Notes under the pieces: generated by a model
Told to the model about the DNA's origin: nothing
Databases searched by the model: none
What the model saw: the letters and a program-made list of their open reading frames with translations, nothing else
From: G963662655 sp963666875
GTDB taxonomy: Bacteria > Cloacimonadota > Cloacimonadia > Cloacimonadales > JAIOQZ01
Assembly: GCA_963666875.2 (NCBI GenBank)
Contig: CAXXPU010000003.1
Span: 7,719 to 71,718, forward strand
Length of the DNA stretch: 64,000 bases
Reading direction: 5' to 3'
In this document: positions 36,566 through 45,980 of the stretch, one piece after another
Layout: every line of letters begins with the position of its first letter
Numbering within the stretch: position 1 is the first letter of the stretch
Made by a program: the position numbers and the translations under genes

Positions 36566-36988
36566 TTAAAACTCTAAGCCGGCTTTGCGCGCGCCGTCCG
36601 CCAGCGCCTTGACCCGACCGTGGTATTTGTATCCGCCACGATCGAACGCGATTTTGGTGATTCCAGCGGCAATGGCTTTCTCGCCAAGCTTCAAACCGAC
36701 CTGGTAACTCTGTTTCACTTTTCTGCCGAGTTTCGGACTTGTCTTTTTGTCGTCCTTGGCAGAGTCTTCTTTGATCCCGGCGAGATCTTCCCGCAGGATT
36801 TTCGAGATGGTCGATATCGCGACCAGAGTCTTGCCCTGTTCATCATCCACGATCTGTGCGTAGATGTGATTCAGGCTGCGGAAAATCGACAGGCGCGGAC
36901 GCTCGCTTGTACCGAAGAGGTTCTTGCGAATCGCGACGCGACGTCTGGCTCTCGCCTTTGCTTTTTTGTATGTTGTACCTTTTTCCAT
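36566..36988 (-). CDS. rplR: Ribosomal protein L18 with charged internal insertion
   Basis: 140 residues, about 20 longer than usual. The ends are standard (RARRRVAIRKNLFGTSERPRLSIFRS; FDRGGYKYHGRVKALADGARKAGLEF). The extra length is a Lys/Asp-rich loop near residues 70-92 (GIKEDSAKDDKKTSPKLGRK) between the STISK and LGEKA segments. L18 carries 5S rRNA to the large subunit. Confidence 0.96.
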   Translation of the reverse strand: MEKGTTYKKAKARARRRVAIRKNLFGTSERPRLSIFRSLNHIYAQIVDDEQGKTLVAISTISKILREDLAGIKEDSAKDDKKTSPKLGRKVKQSYQVGLKLGEKAIAAGITKIAFDRGGYKYHGRVKALADGARKAGLEF

Positions 36989-37005
36989 CTTCTCAACTCC
37001 AGAGG

Positions 37006-37581
37006 TTATGCCGCACCGGATTTGCCGGGCTTGATCTTCACGTATTCGTTTGCGTAACGGATGCCCTTACCGGTGTTGTAGTTGATCGGAGGACGGCATT
37101 TGCGAACTTCCGCCGCAAACTTGCCCACGTCTTCCTTGTGGATTCCTTTAACCTTGATAATCGCCTGAACCGCCAGACGAGAACCCTTGGCGCGAGGCAC
37201 CGGCTCCGCTTCGACTGCGATGTGTTCCGGTATCTCGATCAGGATGTCGTGCGAATAACCCACGCTGAGCTTGAGCCAGGTATTGACGACTTCAGCAGTG
37301 TAGCCGGTTCCGATAAGGTGCAGCACCTTCTCGAAGCCTTCGCTGACGCCGACGACCATGTTACTCACAAGCGCACGGGTCAATCCGTGACGGGCTCTCT
37401 GCGGAACGGTGTCGTCTTCGCGGGTGACGATCAACTGGTTCTCTACCTGCGCGAGAGTGATACCGGGGAGAAGCTCGTATTTGAGCTCGCCCAGCTTACC
37501 CTTCACACTTACCAGGCTACCCGAGATCGTGATCTGTACGTCTTTGGGGACCGAAATGGGGATTTTACCTACTCTTGACAT
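37006..37581 (-). CDS. rplF: Ribosomal protein L6
   Basis: 191 residues from the ATG at 37581 (MSRVGKIPISVP), with GAGGAGAACGAG just upstream; an in-frame ATG at 37665 lies inside rpsH and is rejected. Two L6 repeats; C-terminal motif INYNTGKGIRYANEYVKIKPGKSG (YNTGKGIRY). Confidence 0.97.
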   Translation of the reverse strand: MSRVGKIPISVPKDVQITISGSLVSVKGKLGELKYELLPGITLAQVENQLIVTREDDTVPQRARHGLTRALVSNMVVGVSEGFEKVLHLIGTGYTAEVVNTWLKLSVGYSHDILIEIPEHIAVEAEPVPRAKGSRLAVQAIIKVKGIHKEDVGKFAAEVRKCRPPINYNTGKGIRYANEYVKIKPGKSGAA

Positions 37582-37594
37582 CTCGTTCTCCTCA

Positions 37595-38008
37595 TTACCA
37601 CACTTTACAGATATACTCGCCGCCCAGGTTTTCACTACGGGCGACGCGATCGGTAAACACGCCACGATTAGTTGAAATGATGGCGCAGCCGGTGTTATTG
37701 AATACCGACGGTACGTTGCCGGCCTTCAGATACACACGGCGGCCGGGACGGCTGACGCGCTCGATTCCGCGCATCACCGAGTCACCGGTGTTGGTATATC
37801 GCAGGTTGATGGATATCTGTTTTCGGTTGATGTTCTTTTTGGGATCGCGCTCGATGAGATCGTAATTGTTCAGATAGTTCTCCTCGGCGAGAATCCGGAT
37901 GATCGACTCAACCACACTACTATGGTTCACGCGAACAGTCATGTGTTTCGCGCCATATGCGTTTCGAATCTTGGTCAATGCATCTGCAATCGGATCGGTA
38001 ACGCTCAT
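37595..38008 (-). CDS. rpsH: Ribosomal protein S8
   Basis: 137 residues; DPIADALTKIRNAYGAKH start, RVSRPGRRVYLKAGNVP middle, C-terminal ISTNRGVFTDRVARSENLGGEYICKVW. In E. coli S8 represses the spc operon; not testable here. Confidence 0.97.
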   Translation of the reverse strand: MSVTDPIADALTKIRNAYGAKHMTVRVNHSSVVESIIRILAEENYLNNYDLIERDPKKNINRKQISINLRYTNTGDSVMRGIERVSRPGRRVYLKAGNVPSVFNNTGCAIISTNRGVFTDRVARSENLGGEYICKVW

Positions 38009-38016
38009 TCTTCCTC

Positions 38017-38202
38017 CTACCAGCTCGCTCGCTTAACTCCAGGGACCTGTCCCTCGGAGGCAAGTTTACGGAAGCATAGACGGCACATGCCGAAGCGTCG
38101 GATATAAGCCCTTGATCTTCCGCAGAGTTTGCAGCGATTATACTTACGTACGCCAAACTTCGGTTCGCGCGCTTGCTTAACTCTAAGTGATTTCTTAGCC
38201 AT
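38017..38202 (-). CDS. rpsN: Ribosomal protein S14, zinc type
   Basis: 61 residues, the short type Z form. Zinc ligands C24, C27, C40 and C43 (CKLCGRSRAYIRRFGMCRLC). MAKKSLRVK start. Head protein of the small subunit, 8 bases before rpsH. Confidence 0.97.
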   Translation of the reverse strand: MAKKSLRVKQAREPKFGVRKYNRCKLCGRSRAYIRRFGMCRLCFRKLASEGQVPGVKRASW

Positions 38203-38231
38203 TGAATTCCATCCTTATATCTACAGATGAA

Positions 38232-38774
38232 TTATTTCTTACGGAAAGGCATTCCGAGCTGCCTGAGAAGCTCGAGCCCTTCTTCGTCGGTTTTCGCTGA
38301 AGAGATGATGTTGATATTCAAACCGCGAATCTTGTCAACTTTATCGTAATCGATTTCAGGAAAAACGGTTTGCTCTTTGATGCCCATCGAGTAATTGCCG
38401 CGTCCGTCGAACGAGTTCCGCGGGGTTCCGTGGAAGTCGCGGATGCGGGGTATCACGATGGTGATCAGCCTGTCGAGGAATTCGTACATGACTTCGCCGC
38501 GAAGCGTAACCATGCAGCCAATCGGCATTCCCTGACGCAGTTTGAAGTTGGAGATCGACTTGGTCGCTTTGGTGATGACGGGTTTGCGTCCTGTGATGGC
38601 GGTCATGTCCTTCACTGCGAAATCGAGAACCGCTTTGTTCTGGATCGCCTCGCCAACGCCCATGCTGACCACTACTTTCTCCAGCTTCGGAACCTGGTTT
38701 ATGTTCTTATATTCAAAGTGTTTCATCAGTGCAGGAACGATTTCCTTCTGATACCTATCCTTGACCCGGTTCAT
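38232..38774 (-). CDS. rplE: Ribosomal protein L5
   Basis: 180 residues; KVVVSMGVGEAIQNK, RKPVITKATKSISNFKLRQGMPIG and FRKPRDF-like IPRIRDFHGTPRNSFDGRGNY (in part) identify it. 5S rRNA binding. Gap of 29 bases to rpsN. Confidence 0.97.
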   Translation of the reverse strand: MNRVKDRYQKEIVPALMKHFEYKNINQVPKLEKVVVSMGVGEAIQNKAVLDFAVKDMTAITGRKPVITKATKSISNFKLRQGMPIGCMVTLRGEVMYEFLDRLITIVIPRIRDFHGTPRNSFDGRGNYSMGIKEQTVFPEIDYDKVDKIRGLNINIISSAKTDEEGLELLRQLGMPFRKK

Positions 38775-38784
38775 TCCTCACTCC

Positions 38785-39102
38785 TTATATCTCGTCGCCG
38801 GTCTTCTGGCACACGCGGATGCGCTTGCCGTCCGTTCCCTTGCGGAATACCGCGCGGGTGACTTCACCGGTCTTGTCGTTGATAAGTTTAACGTTCGAAA
38901 CATGAATCGGGGCTTCCTTGGTCACAATTCCACCCTGGGGGTTCTGCTGGTTGGGCCGGATATGCTTCTTGATGAAATTCACTTTCTCCACCACGACGCG
39001 CTGGGTCTTCGGGAAAGCCTTGAGGACTCTTCCCTTCACACCTTTGTATTTTCCGGTTATCACGACAACCGTGTCCCCTTTTTTGATTCTCATCTTTTCC
39101 AT
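38785..39102 (-). CDS. rplX: Ribosomal protein L24
   Basis: 105 residues; KOW motif KKGDTVVVITGKYKGVKGRV and KKHIRPNQQNPQGGIVTKEAPIHVSNV (KHIRPNQQNPQGGI). Initiates large-subunit assembly. Confidence 0.97.
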   Translation of the reverse strand: MEKMRIKKGDTVVVITGKYKGVKGRVLKAFPKTQRVVVEKVNFIKKHIRPNQQNPQGGIVTKEAPIHVSNVKLINDKTGEVTRAVFRKGTDGKRIRVCQKTGDEI

Positions 39103-39111
39103 TGTAATCTC

Positions 39112-39480
39112 CTACAGCACTTCTGGAGCCAGCGAAATAATCTTGGTGAAGTGTTTTTCCCTGAGTTCACGGGCTACCGGACCGAAAATACGAGTGGCTT
39201 TCGGTTCACCACGATCATCGATGATTACCGCCGCGTTATCCTGGAAACGGATATAGGATCCATCCGGGCGACGTACTTCCTTGGCTGTCCGAACAATCAC
39301 CGCATGCTCAACGCTTCCCTTTTTGACCTTGCCGGTCGGGGTCGCGGATTTGATCGCAACAATGATAATATCGCCCACCGTTGCATACTTACGGCGCGTT
39401 CCGCCAAGGACTTTGATGCACATGCACTTCTTTGCCCCGGAGTTGTCAGCGACGTTTAAAATTGTCTGGGCCTGTATCAT
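39112..39480 (-). CDS. rplN: Ribosomal protein L14
   Basis: 122 residues, full length; LNVADNSGAKKCMCIKVLGG, GDIIIVAIKSATP, IIDDRGEPKATRIFGPVARELR. Binds at the subunit interface. Confidence 0.98.
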   Translation of the reverse strand: MIQAQTILNVADNSGAKKCMCIKVLGGTRRKYATVGDIIIVAIKSATPTGKVKKGSVEHAVIVRTAKEVRRPDGSYIRFQDNAAVIIDDRGEPKATRIFGPVARELREKHFTKIISLAPEVL

Positions 39481-39491
39481 TCGTATGCTCC

Positions 39492-39746
39492 TTATTTACT
39501 TCTTTCGATAATCCTGGAAAGCTCCCAGCGCTTCTGTTTGCTCAGGGGACGGCATTCCTGAATCTCGACCGTGTCGCCGATACGGCAGTCGTTGGTCTCG
39601 TCGTGCGCCTTGAACTTCTTGTCCAAACGAACGAATTTCTTGTAAAGCGGGTGCATAAACTGACGCTTCACCCGGACAACGATCGTTTTGTCCATCTTGT
39701 CGCTAACGACAACACCGACCTTTTTAACCTTGCGTCCTGTTGCCAT
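39492..39746 (-). CDS. rpsQ: Ribosomal protein S17
   Basis: 84 residues, OB fold; GVVVSDKMDKTIVVRVKRQ, HPLYKKFVRLDKKFKAHDE and IQECRPLSKQKRWELSRII are characteristic. Confidence 0.97.
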   Translation of the reverse strand: MATGRKVKKVGVVVSDKMDKTIVVRVKRQFMHPLYKKFVRLDKKFKAHDETNDCRIGDTVEIQECRPLSKQKRWELSRIIERSK

Positions 39747-39748
39747 TA

Positions 39749-39943
39749 TTACCTCTTTTCCGCTCTCTCGGTCTGTAGTGTTTTGATCCGGGCGATGTCC
39801 TTGCGAACCGCTTTCATGCGAAGCGGGTTCTCGAGCCTGTTCATCGCCTTCTGGAATCTGAGTTTAAAATACTCTTCCCGAAGGTCTTCGAGCTTCTGGT
39901 TCAATTCTTCATTGCTGAAATCGCGAAGTTCCGCTATCTTCAT
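39749..39943 (-). CDS. rpmC: Ribosomal protein L29
   Basis: 64 residues, two-helix fold (LRDFSNEELNQKLEDLREEYFKLRFQ; NPLRMKAVRKDIARIKT). Its ATG overlaps the rplP stop by 4 bases. Trigger factor and SRP docking neighbour at the tunnel exit. Confidence 0.97.
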   Translation of the reverse strand: MKIAELRDFSNEELNQKLEDLREEYFKLRFQKAMNRLENPLRMKAVRKDIARIKTLQTERAEKR

Positions 39944-40359
39944 AACTCAACTCCTTCCCGGCAGACGACCTTTGTCTTGATCGGGAGCTTATGCATCGCC
40001 AGGCGGAATGCGTCCTTGGCGATCTGGGTATCGACACCTTCGATCTCGAAGAGTACTCGACCCGGTTTGACAACCGCTACCCAGTACTCGGGAGCGCCTT
40101 TACCTTTACCCATACGGGTTTCGGCCGGTTTCTGCGTGACGGGCTTGTCCGGGAATATGCGAATCCAGACTTTACCTTTACGTTGCATCTTACGGGTGAT
40201 TGCCACACGAGCTGCCTCGATCTGCCGGCTGGTGAGCCAGCCGTCCTGCAGCGCGATGATTCCGAAATCGCCGAAATCGACGTTGGATCCACGCCAGGCG
40301 AGACCTGTGCGGCGTCCCCGCATTTTCTTTCTGTATTTAACTTTTTTCGGTGCTAACAT
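39940..40359 (-). CDS. rplP: Ribosomal protein L16
   Basis: 139 residues; MLAPKKVKYRKKMRGRRTG start, FGIIALQDGWLTSRQIEAARVAITR, GKGKGAPEYWVAVVKPG. Helps position A-site tRNA. Confidence 0.98.
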   Translation of the reverse strand: MLAPKKVKYRKKMRGRRTGLAWRGSNVDFGDFGIIALQDGWLTSRQIEAARVAITRKMQRKGKVWIRIFPDKPVTQKPAETRMGKGKGAPEYWVAVVKPGRVLFEIEGVDTQIAKDAFRLAMHKLPIKTKVVCREGVEL

Positions 40360-40387
40360 TCCCTATCTCCTTTGATCCTGTCAGAGG

Positions 40388-41038
40388 CTATCTGTCCAGG
40401 ATTTCACCTTTATTGATCCACACCTTGATGCCGATCACACCGTAGGTGGTCTGACAGACGGTCACGGCGTAGTCAATATCTGCCCGGAGTGTATGAAGAG
40501 GAGTTCTGCCTTCCTGGTAGCGCTCGGTACGTGCCATGTCGGCTCCGCCAAGGCGTCCGGAACACTGAATCTTGATCCCTTCCGCACCGTCGCGCTTGGC
40601 GTTGCGAATCGCCATCTTCATCGCGCGGCGGAACGAAACTCTCTCACGGAGTTGACGGGCAACTTCCATGCCGACGAGTTGTGCATCCAGCCAGGGTTTC
40701 TTGATTTCGTGAATGTTAATGAATACATTCAATTTCGCTTCTCTGTCCTTGTTCAGCAGAACGGTCAATTCGTTGCGAAGTGCTTCGATTTCGGCACCCT
40801 TCTTACCAATCACCTGTCCGGGACGGGACGTGTGGATGTCGATGTTGATCGAGTTCGCCTTGCGCATCAAACGAACCTTTGATACCATGGCACCGCGAAG
40901 GCGCTGCTGGACATATTTCTTAACCTTAAGGTCTTCCATCAGATTATCGACGTACTCTTCGCCCTTCGCGAACCATACTGAGTCGTAATCTTTATTTATA
41001 CCCAGTCGGTATAATACCGGATTTATCTTCTGACCCAA
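40388..41038 (-). CDS. rpsC: Ribosomal protein S3
   Basis: 216 residues from a TTG at 41038: this gives the family start (M)GQKINPVLYRLGI, follows GGGGAGG, and sits one base from the rplV stop; the first upstream in-frame ATG would run deep into rplV. KH domain with RPGQVIGKKGAEIEALR, C-terminal domain GAEGIKIQCSGRLGGADMAR. Confidence 0.96.
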   Translation of the reverse strand: MGQKINPVLYRLGINKDYDSVWFAKGEEYVDNLMEDLKVKKYVQQRLRGAMVSKVRLMRKANSINIDIHTSRPGQVIGKKGAEIEALRNELTVLLNKDREAKLNVFINIHEIKKPWLDAQLVGMEVARQLRERVSFRRAMKMAIRNAKRDGAEGIKIQCSGRLGGADMARTERYQEGRTPLHTLRADIDYAVTVCQTTYGVIGIKVWINKGEILDR

Positions 41039-41039
41039 G

Positions 41040-41387
41040 CTATTCCTCCCCTTCATTATCGGATATACCGACCGTGATATGGCACGACTTCCTGCGAATG
41101 ATTGTTGCTCTGCCATGTGCGCGTTGCATGTAACGCTTCATGATGGGACCTTCGTCTGCGAATGCTTCGTGCACGCGCATATTATCGACTTCGGCCTTAC
41201 CTTCTTTATTCTCGGCGTTTGCGATAGCCGCATTCAGCAGCTTCTGGATATTTACAGCAACCCGCTTCTCTGAAAAAGCCAGGATTGTCTGAGCTTCCGT
41301 TACACGCTTGCCGCGAATCAGATCGAGGACCAACCTTGCCTTTCTGGCCGAACCCCGTAAGTTTCGTACTCTTGCGAAAGCTTCCAT
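41040..41387 (-). CDS. rplV: Ribosomal protein L22
   Basis: 115 residues; VRNLRGSARKARLVLDLIRGK start, the tunnel loop region GPIMKRYMQRAHGRATIIRRKSCHI (AHGRATIIRR). One base separates its stop from the TTG of rpsC. Confidence 0.97.
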   Translation of the reverse strand: MEAFARVRNLRGSARKARLVLDLIRGKRVTEAQTILAFSEKRVAVNIQKLLNAAIANAENKEGKAEVDNMRVHEAFADEGPIMKRYMQRAHGRATIIRRKSCHITVGISDNEGEE

Positions 41388-41408
41388 TCCATATACCCCT
41401 TGCTGCTA

Positions 41409-41681
41409 TTAACCTTTTTTCTTCTTCTCTTTGTGCCCGCGATAGGTGCGTGTCGGCGAGAATTCGCCCAGCTTGTGACCCACCATGTTTTCGGTTACGT
41501 AAACCGGCACAAATTTGCGACCGTTGTGTACGGCGAAGGTGTGACCGATGAAATCGGGAAGAATCATCGAGCGTCTCGACCAGGTCTTGACAACCTGCTT
41601 CTTCTCTTCTTCGTTCAACTTCTCAACTTTCGCCATCAAATGATCGTCAACGAACGGTCCTTTCTTGATCGAACGAGCCAT
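41409..41681 (-). CDS. rpsS: Ribosomal protein S19
   Basis: 90 residues; MARSIKKGPFVDDHLMAKVE, TWSRRSMILPDFIGHTFAVHNG, VTENMVGHKLGEFSPTRTYRGH. Head protein of the small subunit. Confidence 0.98.
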   Translation of the reverse strand: MARSIKKGPFVDDHLMAKVEKLNEEEKKQVVKTWSRRSMILPDFIGHTFAVHNGRKFVPVYVTENMVGHKLGEFSPTRTYRGHKEKKKKG

Positions 41682-41693
41682 ATATCCGTACTC

Positions 41694-42521
41694 CTATTTC
41701 TTGGACGACTTGATAATATATTTATCGGAATATTTCTTGTGCTTGCGGGTCTTACCGCCCTTGGCAAGCACGCCCCACGGCGACACGGGATGACCGCCGC
41801 CGGAGGTTCTTCCTTCACCACCACCCATCGGGTGATCGACCGGGTTCATCACAACACCGCGAACGGTCGGGCGGATACCCATCCAGCGCTTTCTTCCTGC
41901 CTTACCGATGGTAATCAGGTTGTGCTCGATGTTGCCGACCTGTCCGATGGTCGCGTAACATTCCTTGCGAAGCTGATAGACGTCGCCGGAGGGGATGCGT
42001 ACGTGAACGTAGCCGCCTTCTTTCGCGATGACCTGGGCGCTCGAGCCTGCGCTGCGCGCAATCTGTCCGCCGCGTCCTGCTTTGAATTCGATATTGTGAA
42101 CGATTGTACCGAGTGGAATCTTCGCGAGCGGCATGGCGTTGCCGGTGCGGATCGGCACGTTCTCGCCGGAAATCACGAAGTCATCCACGTTCAAGCCGAC
42201 CGGTGCGAGGATATAGCGTTTCTCGCCATCGATGTAGTGAAGCAGGGCGATGCGGGCGCTGCGGTTGGGATCGTATTCGATCGAAGCAACTCTCGCTTTG
42301 ATATCCGGCTTGTTCCGCTTGAAGTCGATAATCCGGTAATGTCTCTTGTGACCGCCACCGTGATGACGACAGGTAATGCGACCCTGGTTGTTGCGTCCGG
42401 CCTTTTTGGGCTGCGGACGAAGCAGGGACTTCTCCGGTGTCGAGGTCGTAATTTCCTCGAAGGAGTAACCGGTCCTGAACCGCATTGTCGGTGTAATCGG
42501 TTTATACTTTTTGATCGCCAT
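41694..42521 (-). CDS. rplB: Ribosomal protein L2
   Basis: 275 residues; GRNNQGRITCRHHGGGHKR, LHYIDGEKRYILAP, and the C-terminal NPVDHPMGGGEGRTSGGGHPVSPWG (VDHPMGGGEG) needed for peptidyl transferase assembly. Confidence 0.98.
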   Translation of the reverse strand: MAIKKYKPITPTMRFRTGYSFEEITTSTPEKSLLRPQPKKAGRNNQGRITCRHHGGGHKRHYRIIDFKRNKPDIKARVASIEYDPNRSARIALLHYIDGEKRYILAPVGLNVDDFVISGENVPIRTGNAMPLAKIPLGTIVHNIEFKAGRGGQIARSAGSSAQVIAKEGGYVHVRIPSGDVYQLRKECYATIGQVGNIEHNLITIGKAGRKRWMGIRPTVRGVVMNPVDHPMGGGEGRTSGGGHPVSPWGVLAKGGKTRKHKKYSDKYIIKSSKK

Positions 42522-42536
42522 TGTCTGTCTCCCTTA

Positions 42537-42824
42537 TCATAGCTCGAGCTGCGGGATGCTCTGACCCTGCTCGAGTGTAACAATCGCCTTTTTCCAGTCC
42601 GGGCGCTTACCGAGCTCTCTACGAACGCGGCGCATCTTGCCGCGCATACGGATGGTATTCACGCAATCGACTTTGACGGAAAAGACCTTCTCGATCGCCT
42701 GCTTGATCTCGATCTTGTTTGCATTGATACTGACGCGGAACGTGTAGCTGTTCTGCTTCGCCTTCAGCGCCGAGCTCTTCTCGGTGAGGATCGGGGAAAT
42801 GATGATTTCACGTTCGTGTTTCAT
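42537..42824 (-). CDS. rplW: Ribosomal protein L23
   Basis: 95 residues; IISPILTEKSSALKAKQNSYTFRVSINANKIEIKQAIEKVF (ILTEKS, NKIEIKQAIEKVF) and RRVRRELGKRPDWKKAIVTL. Tunnel-exit docking site. Starts inside the last codon of rplD (4-base overlap). Confidence 0.97.
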   Translation of the reverse strand: MKHEREIIISPILTEKSSALKAKQNSYTFRVSINANKIEIKQAIEKVFSVKVDCVNTIRMRGKMRRVRRELGKRPDWKKAIVTLEQGQSIPQLEL

Positions 42825-43456
42825 TTTCCAAATACCTCCTCTACTTTTTTCAGCGCCTGAGCGGTCAGAACCAGATGTTCGCAGTTCAGGACTTCATAAG
42901 CGAAAACGCCGTCCGCGCGGTCGAGCCGAACATCGGTCATGTTCGAAAACGAGCGGATAACGCTTGTGTCGCTGCCGTCGATCAGGACGAGTTTCTTCCC
43001 GCTTTCGGGGAGCATCTTGTCGATGATTTGGCGTGCAGCCTTGTAGTTCGGTTTTTCAAATCTGATATCTTCGATCACGACAACGTTGCCGCTTTTGGCG
43101 CGTTCGCTGAGCGCGATCTTGAGAGCTAAGCGTTTCTTCTTGATGGGGATGTGGCGCGACCAGTCTTTCGGAATAGGACCGAATGCATTACCGCCGCCAA
43201 CGCGGACGACCGTGCGGCGATTACCGACACGTGCGTTACCGGTGCCTTTCTGGCGATACAGCTTGCGACCGCTGCCCTTTACGTCGGCGCGGAACTTCAC
43301 CGCGGCCGTTCCCTGACGCTGATTGCCAAGATACATCTTGATGACCTCGTAGATCACCGCATCCGGATTCTTGGCTTCAACGGCAAATAACGATTCGGGT
43401 AATTCCACGGTTCCGATCTGTTCCCCTGCTGCCGAATATTTTTTTGCCTCTATCAT
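42821..43456 (-). CDS. rplD: Ribosomal protein L4
   Basis: 211 residues from ATG 43456, behind AGGAAACAGGT; an open frame extends 72 codons further up into rplC in another frame and is not used. Tunnel loop GSGRKLYRQKGTGNARVGNRR, GPIPKDWSRHIPIKKKRLALKIAL. In E. coli it also represses the S10 operon. Confidence 0.97.
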   Translation of the reverse strand: MIEAKKYSAAGEQIGTVELPESLFAVEAKNPDAVIYEVIKMYLGNQRQGTAAVKFRADVKGSGRKLYRQKGTGNARVGNRRTVVRVGGGNAFGPIPKDWSRHIPIKKKRLALKIALSERAKSGNVVVIEDIRFEKPNYKAARQIIDKMLPESGKKLVLIDGSDTSVIRSFSNMTDVRLDRADGVFAYEVLNCEHLVLTAQALKKVEEVFGK

Positions 43457-43491
43457 ACCTGTTTCCTCATGATTTTCTTGTAACCCAAGGG

Positions 43492-44115
43492 CTACAGTTC
43501 CTTCTTCAGAAGCACGATGCTGTCTTTGTGACCCGGAACAGCGCCCTGGACCATTACCAGATTCTGCTCGGGAATCACTTTCACAACCTTCAGGTTCTTT
43601 ACGGATACCTGGTCCACACCGTAATGTCCGGCCATCTTGCGACCCTTGAACACGCGAGACGGTGTTGCGCACTGACCAATCGATCCCGGTCCGCGAAACG
43701 ACTCGTGAACACCGTGGGTTGCCTTGAAGCCGTGGAAGTTGTGGCGCTTCATCACACCCGCAAATCCACGACCCTTGGACGTGCCCTGAACTGTCAGGAG
43801 CTCGTTTTCCTGGAACATGGAAACGTCGAACACCTCGCCTTCGGCTATATCTTTGTAAACCTTCAGGCGGAATTCGCGAAGAACCCGGTATGACGGGCTG
43901 TTATGCTTCTTGTAATGATTGCGTTGAGGTTTTTTCACCTTTTTGTCATCGACTTTATCGTATCCGAGCTGTACGGCAACGTATCCGTCTTTTTCCAAGG
44001 TTTTCTTCTGGATCACCTGGCAGGGACCTGCCTGGATAACGGTCACGGGAGTCACCTTTCCGGATTCGTCGAAGACCTGCGTCATGCCTACTTTCTTACC
44101 AATCAGTCCGATCAT
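43492..44115 (-). CDS. rplC: Ribosomal protein L3
   Basis: 207 residues; MIGLIGKKVGMTQVFDESGKV start, GTSKGRGFAGVMKRHNFHG, SIGQCATPSRVFKGRKMAGH. Peptidyl-transferase neighbourhood. 35 bases to rplD, the longest gap in this half of the cluster. Confidence 0.98.
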   Translation of the reverse strand: MIGLIGKKVGMTQVFDESGKVTPVTVIQAGPCQVIQKKTLEKDGYVAVQLGYDKVDDKKVKKPQRNHYKKHNSPSYRVLREFRLKVYKDIAEGEVFDVSMFQENELLTVQGTSKGRGFAGVMKRHNFHGFKATHGVHESFRGPGSIGQCATPSRVFKGRKMAGHYGVDQVSVKNLKVVKVIPEQNLVMVQGAVPGHKDSIVLLKKEL

Positions 44116-44126
44116 GATTCACCCCT

Positions 44127-44444
44127 TTACGCCTTGATCTCCACGTGAACGCCTGCCGGCAGGCTGAGCTTCTTCAGAGCGCCCGTAGTCTGCGGCGTGG
44201 GATTCACGATATCGACCAAACGTTTGTGAACCAGCATTTCGAACTGGTCTTCAGATTTCTTGTCAACATGCGGAGACCGGTGTACGGTATAGATCGTGCG
44301 CTCGGTCGGCAACGGAATCGGACCCATGATCTTGGCGCCCGTGTTCCTGGTGCTTTTAATAATTTCAGCAACGGATTTGTCCAAAAGACGATAATCGTAC
44401 GCTTTCAGCTTGATCCGTATTCTATTTTCTTTCGAATTAGCCAC
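44127..44444 (-). CDS. rpsJ: Ribosomal protein S10
   Basis: 105 residues; IRIKLKAYDYRLLDKSVAEII, GPIPLPTERTIYTVHRSPHVDKKS, DIVNPTPQTTGALKKLSLPAGV. 12 bases after tuf; tuf-rpsJ adjacency reflects the fused str/S10 order. Confidence 0.98.
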   Translation of the reverse strand: MANSKENRIRIKLKAYDYRLLDKSVAEIIKSTRNTGAKIMGPIPLPTERTIYTVHRSPHVDKKSEDQFEMLVHKRLVDIVNPTPQTTGALKKLSLPAGVHVEIKA

Positions 44445-44456
44445 ATTTCCTCCAGA

Positions 44457-45641
<1,185 letters not shown>

Positions 45642-45980
45642 GATTCCTCCTTGGCTCTAATGATCGATAACTCTGCACCTTATGCAGAATTTCCCTTCGG
45701 CGGACACAATTTTATTCCGCCTGTGAGCGCTGAAATTCCCCCATATAGTTTTTATGTCAAACGTTTTTTTGCGTTTCCGCTATTTTTTTCAAAAACAACG
45801 AGTTAACCTTGAGCGCATAGGACTCAAGGATGTGTGTTTTCCCGGCATTTCTGAACAAATAGAAATGTTTGGCGAGGTCTTCGTTGGTCAAAGAAAAGGA
45901 AAAATGAGCAGGCAAAGGTGCCTGCGTACCACTTGGAAGAGAAGGGCAGGCACGGAGACCTGCCCCCTTACGCAAAATGG
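45642..45980. other. Leader region of the tuf/ribosomal cluster, with R5 hairpins
   Basis: 339 bases between the tldE stop and tuf start, both on the minus strand. A minus-strand TTGACA (45755-45760) may be a -35, but no convincing -10 follows. The distal part (45908-45965) contains the R5 hairpins. No ORF is credible. Confidence 0.5.
45908..45965. repeat. R5 double hairpin repeat
   Basis: GCAGGCA-AAGG-TGCCTGC (45908-45925) and GGGCAGG...CCTGCCC (45944-45965) form two stems of 7 pairs. The first recurs as GCAGGCA-TCCC-TGCCTGC at 56234-56251, with a different loop. Confidence 0.65.

Noticed and set aside
45642..45980. Promoter of the tuf/ribosomal cluster
   Set aside because: A minus-strand TTGACA is present at 45755-45760 but no -10 at 16-18 bases; not listed as a promoter.
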